Origin: an uncultured Eubacteriales bacterium
GTDB lineage: Bacteria > Bacillota > Clostridia > Christensenellales > CAG-917
DNA: 8,598 nucleotides
NCBI GenBank assembly: GCA_900550855.1
Contig: URTQ01000062.1
Span: 1-8,598 of the forward strand
Direction of reading: 5' to 3'
Below the pieces are notes generated by a model. It was not told the origin of the DNA. It was given only the letters and a program-made list of their open reading frames with translations, and made no database searches. Position numbers and translations under genes: made by a program. Each line of letters opens with the position of its first letter. Within the stretch, counting starts at the first letter, position 1. Positions 5,177 through 8,598 of the stretch are shown in pieces.

Positions 5177-6174
5177 ATCGCCCTCGCAAATATCAGCGTC
5201 AGCGCGCCCCCTACCATACTCGCCACAAAGTATATCGTCACGATTTTAGACTCGTGGTAGCCTTTCATCTCTAAGTGGTGATGAAACGGCGCCATAAGAA
5301 AAATGCGCTTCTTGGTGAGTTTGTAGTAAAGCACCTGCAATATAACTGATATGCCCGATACGACGTACATTATGCCCGATGTGACGATTAAAAGCGGATT
5401 TTTTGAAAAAATCGCGACGGTGGCGCACGCCGCCCCCAAAGCGAGCGAACCCGTGTCGCCCATCATTATCTTTGCGGGAAATCCGTTGAACACCAAATAT
5501 CCGAGCAATCCGCCCAAAATAGATACGCAAAAAACGCAAAGAGATAAAATCTCTTCTGCATAATCGCCGTCGCCGCTCTTTATCGCGTCGTCGTAGACGA
5601 AATACAAAAGCATCGCAAACCACAAAAAGTACGCGACCGACGAATAGCCTGCAAGTCCGTCCAGTCCGTCGGTGAGATTCACGCAGTTGGTCGTCGCGAC
5701 GTAGGCAAGCACCACGAAAGGAATTATCCCCCAACTCATATTCAGCGTATAGGTCGTAAACGGCAAATTTATCGCCGCGCCGATGTCCTTTGAAGCGTAC
5801 ACGAACCAACCCGCCGCAAAACTGAGTCCGAGTTGCCCGATTATCTTCTGATAGGGCTTCAAGCCGAGGTTGCGAGCGTAGCGGATTTTTATGAAATCGT
5901 CGAGAAATCCCAGCACGCAAAAACCGAACGTGACCGCTATCGCCACGAGCGAAAATCGCTGAAATTCGACGAGCGAAAATACGAGCGTCGGAAGCAAAAA
6001 TATAAATCCGCCCATAGTGGGCGTTCCGCTCTTGTACTCGTGCTGTTTGACGTAGCCGAGAACGGTTTGCTTGGCTTTGAGTTTGCTCATAAGTTTTATG
6101 ACGAGCGGCGCAACTATAAGCGAGAGCGCGACCGACGCTATAAAATACAACAGAATCTTTACGAGAGCGCTCAC
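5173..6174 (-). CDS. mraY: Phospho-N-acetylmuramoyl-pentapeptide transferase (MraY)
   Basis: MraY is an integral membrane enzyme that transfers phospho-MurNAc-pentapeptide to undecaprenyl phosphate, forming lipid I. The product has 333 residues and about ten hydrophobic segments, as in the family. Signatures seen are GTPTMGGF (50-57), GFLDDFIKIRYARNLGL (89-105; the Asp92-Asp93 pair), NLTDGLDGLAG (166-176), FPAKIMMGDTGSLALG (232-247; Asp240) and the family-specific MAPFHHHLEMKG (294-305; His298-300). The start is GTG at 6174, overlapping the murE TGA as GTGA, with GAGG eight bases upstream. The stop overlaps the murD ATG. Position between murE and murD is the classic dcw order. This is the target of natural nucleoside inhibitors such as tunicamycin-type and muraymycin antibiotics. 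Confidence 0.97.
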   Translation of the reverse strand: MSALVKILLYFIASVALSLIVAPLVIKLMSKLKAKQTVLGYVKQHEYKSGTPTMGGFIFLLPTLVFSLVEFQRFSLVAIAVTFGFCVLGFLDDFIKIRYARNLGLKPYQKIIGQLGLSFAAGWFVYASKDIGAAINLPFTTYTLNMSWGIIPFVVLAYVATTNCVNLTDGLDGLAGYSSVAYFLWFAMLLYFVYDDAIKSGDGDYAEEILSLCVFCVSILGGLLGYLVFNGFPAKIMMGDTGSLALGAACATVAIFSKNPLLIVTSGIMYVVSGISVILQVLYYKLTKKRIFLMAPFHHHLEMKGYHESKIVTIYFVASMVGGALTLIFARAI

Positions 6175-7604
6175 CTTGCGTACCTCGCAATCATATCGAA
6201 ATCGCTGTACGGAATCTTTTTACCCTTTATTTCGAGATAGTTTTCGTTGCCCTTGCCCGCAAGCACGAGGGTGTCGCCCTCTTCCATTTCAGAAAGCGCG
6301 AATCTGACCGCTTCGGGTCTGTCGACTATGCACTTTACGTCCTTTATCGTAACGCCCCACTCGATTTGCTTGATTATGTCGAAAGCGTCCTCGCTTCTGG
6401 GATTATCGCTCGTCAAAATTATATAATCGCTGTATTTCGAGGCGATTTTGCCCATTGCCGCGCGCTTGGTTTTGTCGCGCTCGCCGCCGCAACCGAACAA
6501 GGTTATAAGCCTCGATTTCGTTATCGTTCTGGCGGTGGACAAAAGGTTTTTCAAACCTTCGGGCGTATGCGCAAAGTCGACGATTATCGTGCCTTTTTCG
6601 GTGTGTAAAACGGAAAATCTGCCCTTTACCGCCTTGATTTTCCTAACCGCGTGCATTATGGTTTCGCCGTCTATTCCGAGTTCGTAAGCAACGCTCATCG
6701 CGCCCAAAAGATTGTATACGTTAAACTCGCCGAAAAGCGAAGATTTGACATCGATTATCTCGTCGTTGAGATTTGCAACGAACTTCACGCCGTCTATGTC
6801 TTCGACGACGTTCACCGCAAAACAGTCGGCAGGATTGTACAAGCCGTAACTTAGGGTTTTTATATCCTTTCTTCCTTCCAACCTCGACAAAAGTATGCGA
6901 CCGCTTTCGTCGTCTACGTTGACTATCGCCGTCTTGGCGTTGCCGTTTTCGAAATAGGACATTTTTACGCTTTGATAGTTGGAAAAATCCTTGAAATAGT
7001 CGAGATGATCCTGCGATACGTTCGTCAAAATCGCAACGTCCGCTTTCAGATCGCCGAGTTTTTCGAGATATATGGCGTGCGCGCTGACTTCGGCAATCAC
7101 CACGTCGACGCCCCTCGTGCGCATTTTGAAAAACAGTTCGTTGAGTTCGTACGGGTCGGGCGTTGTGAGGCTCTGCCCCACCTTTTCGCCGAGAATATAG
7201 TGACCTTCCGTGCCGATAAGTCCCGTTTTTACGCCTGCGAAAGACAAAACGGAATCTATATAATGCGCAGTCGAGGTTTTGCCGTTCGTACCAACGACCG
7301 CAACGAATTTCATACCTTCCATAGGGCGCAAAAACCGATTCTGACACACTTGCGCGTACGCTTTGCGCGCGTCGGACACGAGGACGTATTTTCCGCTTTC
7401 GGGTTCTTTTTGAGTGAGCGCGACAAAGTCGCAATTTATCTCGCCGAGATGATTGTTGCCGTCGTCGTTCACGCCTTCGAGGCATACGAACAAATCGCCG
7501 TCCTCAACCTTTCTCGAATCGATTTTTATCTCTTTTATTTCCGCGTTCAAATCCGCGTTCGTCTTTTGAATCTCTACGCCGTAAAGCAAATTTTCAAGTT
7601 TCAT
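6171..7604 (-). CDS. murE: UDP-MurNAc-tripeptide ligase (MurE), predicted meso-diaminopimelate-adding
   Basis: MurE is a cytoplasmic Mur ligase that adds the third stem residue to UDP-MurNAc-L-Ala-D-Glu. The 477 residues show the N-terminal nucleotide domain (IDSRKVEDGDLFVCLEG, 28-44), the P-loop GTNGKTST (105-112), TTPDPYELNELF (147-158), SQDHLDYF (197-204), VDFAHTPEGL (342-351), GCGGERDKTKR (371-381) and AGKGNENYLEIKGKKIPYSD (449-468). The DNPR motif (400-403) is the known marker for meso-diaminopimelate rather than L-lysine, so an A1-gamma type wall is predicted. In the usual KGHE block the His is Asn (KGNE). Start: the ATG at 7604 has a strong GGAGG at 7618-7614. It follows the PBP gene after a 100-base leader with a large hairpin, and its stop overlaps the mraY GTG. 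Confidence 0.95.
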   Translation of the reverse strand: MKLENLLYGVEIQKTNADLNAEIKEIKIDSRKVEDGDLFVCLEGVNDDGNNHLGEINCDFVALTQKEPESGKYVLVSDARKAYAQVCQNRFLRPMEGMKFVAVVGTNGKTSTAHYIDSVLSFAGVKTGLIGTEGHYILGEKVGQSLTTPDPYELNELFFKMRTRGVDVVIAEVSAHAIYLEKLGDLKADVAILTNVSQDHLDYFKDFSNYQSVKMSYFENGNAKTAIVNVDDESGRILLSRLEGRKDIKTLSYGLYNPADCFAVNVVEDIDGVKFVANLNDEIIDVKSSLFGEFNVYNLLGAMSVAYELGIDGETIMHAVRKIKAVKGRFSVLHTEKGTIIVDFAHTPEGLKNLLSTARTITKSRLITLFGCGGERDKTKRAAMGKIASKYSDYIILTSDNPRSEDAFDIIKQIEWGVTIKDVKCIVDRPEAVRFALSEMEEGDTLVLAGKGNENYLEIKGKKIPYSDFDMIARYAR

Positions 7605-7613
7605 AAGTTGCGT

Positions 7614-7666
7614 CCTCCAAGGGTTGATACACTCATAATAATGAGTGTAGAAAACATTATCAACCC
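7614..7666 (-). promoter_or_regulatory. Bulged leader hairpin abutting the murE Shine-Dalgarno
   Basis: In the RNA, GGGTTGA (7666-7660) pairs with TCAACCC (7627-7621), and within it TACACTCAT (7649-7641) pairs with ATGAGTGTA (7636-7628) across a TATT loop. A 10-nt bulge (7659-7650) sits on the 5' side only. The 16 perfect base pairs end two bases before GGAGG (7618-7614), the murE ribosome binding site. No T-run follows, so it is not a standard terminator. As DNA the inner part is a 22-bp palindrome that could be a repressor operator. It is the only sizeable gap among the chained wall genes. A processing site, a protein-binding leader or an operator are all possible, and the function is unknown. 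Confidence 0.5.
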
Positions 7667-7684
7667 AACCGCAATCTTAGACAA
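7656..7684 (-). promoter_or_regulatory. Possible weak internal promoter ahead of murE
   Basis: On the minus strand TTGTCT (7684-7679) and GATAAT (7661-7656) are 17 bases apart, matching four and five of six consensus positions. Transcription would start near 7649, at the first base of the inner hairpin arm, and the inner palindrome would then cover the start site as an operator might. The evidence is only a spaced motif match, so this is a tentative call. Confidence 0.22.
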
Positions 7685-7704
7685 AAACGGAAAATCTTTT
7701 CGCT

Positions 7705-8598
7705 TTATTCGGTCAGCAAAAGCACGGCGTTTCGCTTGTCCACTTTCACGCCCGCGAGCGGATATTGCCCCGTAACGACGTTGCCCTCGCCGTCCGTTTC
7801 GCAATACAATCCGAGTTTGCGAAGTTGGTTTTTCGCTTCGTTTACGCTCATACCCTCGAAGGACGGAAGTATAAATTCCTCGCCGATAATCTCTTTTTCC
7901 TCGCCCGTGTACTGCGGCTCGATTCCCAAGTACGCAAACACGCTCTCGAATATGTCGCCCACCATAGGCGCGGCAACGAGCGAGCCGTAATACATATACC
8001 CTTGCGGCTCGTCGACGATGAAAAGCACGCCGTAGTTTGCGCCCTCGCTCACCGAAAATCCGAGAAAGGACGATATGTATTTGCCTCTTGCAATCTGACC
8101 GTTTTCGTACTTTTGCGCCGTACCCGTTTTGCCGAGTATCTTATACCCCGCAACGTATGCGCCCTTGCCGCTTCCCGTCGTGACGACGCGCTGCAACAGT
8201 TCGCGCATAGTGTCGGAAGTGGATTCGGATATAACCCTTTCGCCGCCCGACAGCGAGTAACTCGCAATCGTTTGCGAACTCGACTTCACCTCGCTCATAA
8301 CGTGCGGCGTAACTTTGATTCCGCCGTTTATTACGCTCGACGTCGAAGCCAAAAGTCCTATCGGCGTAACCGCGACCGCTTGCCCGAAGCCTATGCGCGC
8401 AAGGTCCACGTTTTTGACGAGGTTTCTGTCAATGAATATGCCGCTCGTTTCCCCCGTCATATCCACGCCCGTTTTGCGAGTAAGACCGAACGCGGACAGA
8501 TAGTCGTAAAACGAGTTCGTTCCCATTCGCAAAGCACATTCCATAAACACGCAGTTGCAACTGCCCTCGACCCCTTGTCCGAAATCGATAGAGCCGTG
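7705..8598 (-). CDS. spoVD: Class B penicillin-binding protein with C-terminal PASTA domain, SpoVD-like (partial)
   Basis: This transpeptidase cross-links new glycan made by its SEDS partner at the outer face of the membrane. The 297 residues here are the C-terminal part; the N-terminal anchor, dimerisation domain and catalytic SxxK lie beyond the right edge. The second active-site motif is SCN (13-15 of the fragment), the third is KTGT (157-160), and TGVDMTGETSGIF (43-55) is a typical FtsI/PBP2 block. One PASTA domain follows (about 242-297: LPSFEGMSVNEAKNQLRKLG at its start, VVTGQYPLAGVKV near its end). A single PASTA domain and the place before murE fit SpoVD best, since division-type PBP2x/PbpB usually carry two. 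Without the N-terminus, a vegetative PbpB/FtsI role cannot be excluded. The gene stops with TAA at 7707-7705, followed by the 100-base murE leader. Confidence 0.9.
   Translation of the reverse strand, partial: HGSIDFGQGVEGSCNCVFMECALRMGTNSFYDYLSAFGLTRKTGVDMTGETSGIFIDRNLVKNVDLARIGFGQAVAVTPIGLLASTSSVINGGIKVTPHVMSEVKSSSQTIASYSLSGGERVISESTSDTMRELLQRVVTTGSGKGAYVAGYKILGKTGTAQKYENGQIARGKYISSFLGFSVSEGANYGVLFIVDEPQGYMYYGSLVAAPMVGDIFESVFAYLGIEPQYTGEEKEIIGEEFILPSFEGMSVNEAKNQLRKLGLYCETDGEGNVVTGQYPLAGVKVDKRNAVLLLTE

Overview
The window looks like two pieces of bacterial DNA with different character, joined near position 1035-1095. Both fit low-GC Gram-positive (Bacillota/Clostridia-type) bacteria, and an uncultured gut-type clostridial lineage is a reasonable guess for the right part. 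No rRNA or other taxonomic marker is present, so the assignment is an inference.

Right part (about 1096-8598, all on the minus strand): an ordinary peptidoglycan-precursor and division (dcw) operon. In transcription order it holds the C-terminal part of a class B penicillin-binding protein with one PASTA domain (SpoVD-like, cut by the window edge), MurE, MraY, MurD, FtsW and MurA. MurE, MraY, MurD and FtsW are chained by three successive 4-base overlaps (GTGA or ATGA), which indicates translational coupling. The only larger gap, 100 bases between the PBP gene and murE, holds a long bulged hairpin directly against the murE Shine-Dalgarno. MurA makes the first committed precursor, MurD and MurE add D-Glu and (predicted) meso-diaminopimelate, MraY loads the precursor on the lipid carrier, and FtsW with the PBP forms the polymerase/transpeptidase pair. 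murG, often near ftsW, is absent from the window. FtsW carries an unusual Ala/Ser/Arg-rich, repeat-derived N-terminal extension of about 113 residues, unless translation starts at an internal ATG.

Left part (1-about 1040): more AT-rich and poorer in CpG. It holds the 3' end of an unidentified plus-strand gene and its terminator, then a compact type I toxin-antitoxin locus. A 24-aa holin-like toxin peptide has its Shine-Dalgarno locked in a hairpin. A convergent antisense RNA is driven by a perfect-consensus promoter, and both RNAs share one bidirectional terminator. Next comes the C-terminal half of an MFS transporter with no start or N-terminal half.

The best candidates for a second look are the type I toxin-antitoxin locus with its shared 5' hairpin element, the murE leader hairpin and the small reading frame inside it, the FtsW extension, and the truncated-MFS/murA junction. 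That junction may be a genuine rearrangement or an assembly chimera. I see no defence island, CRISPR array or clearly new multi-gene system.
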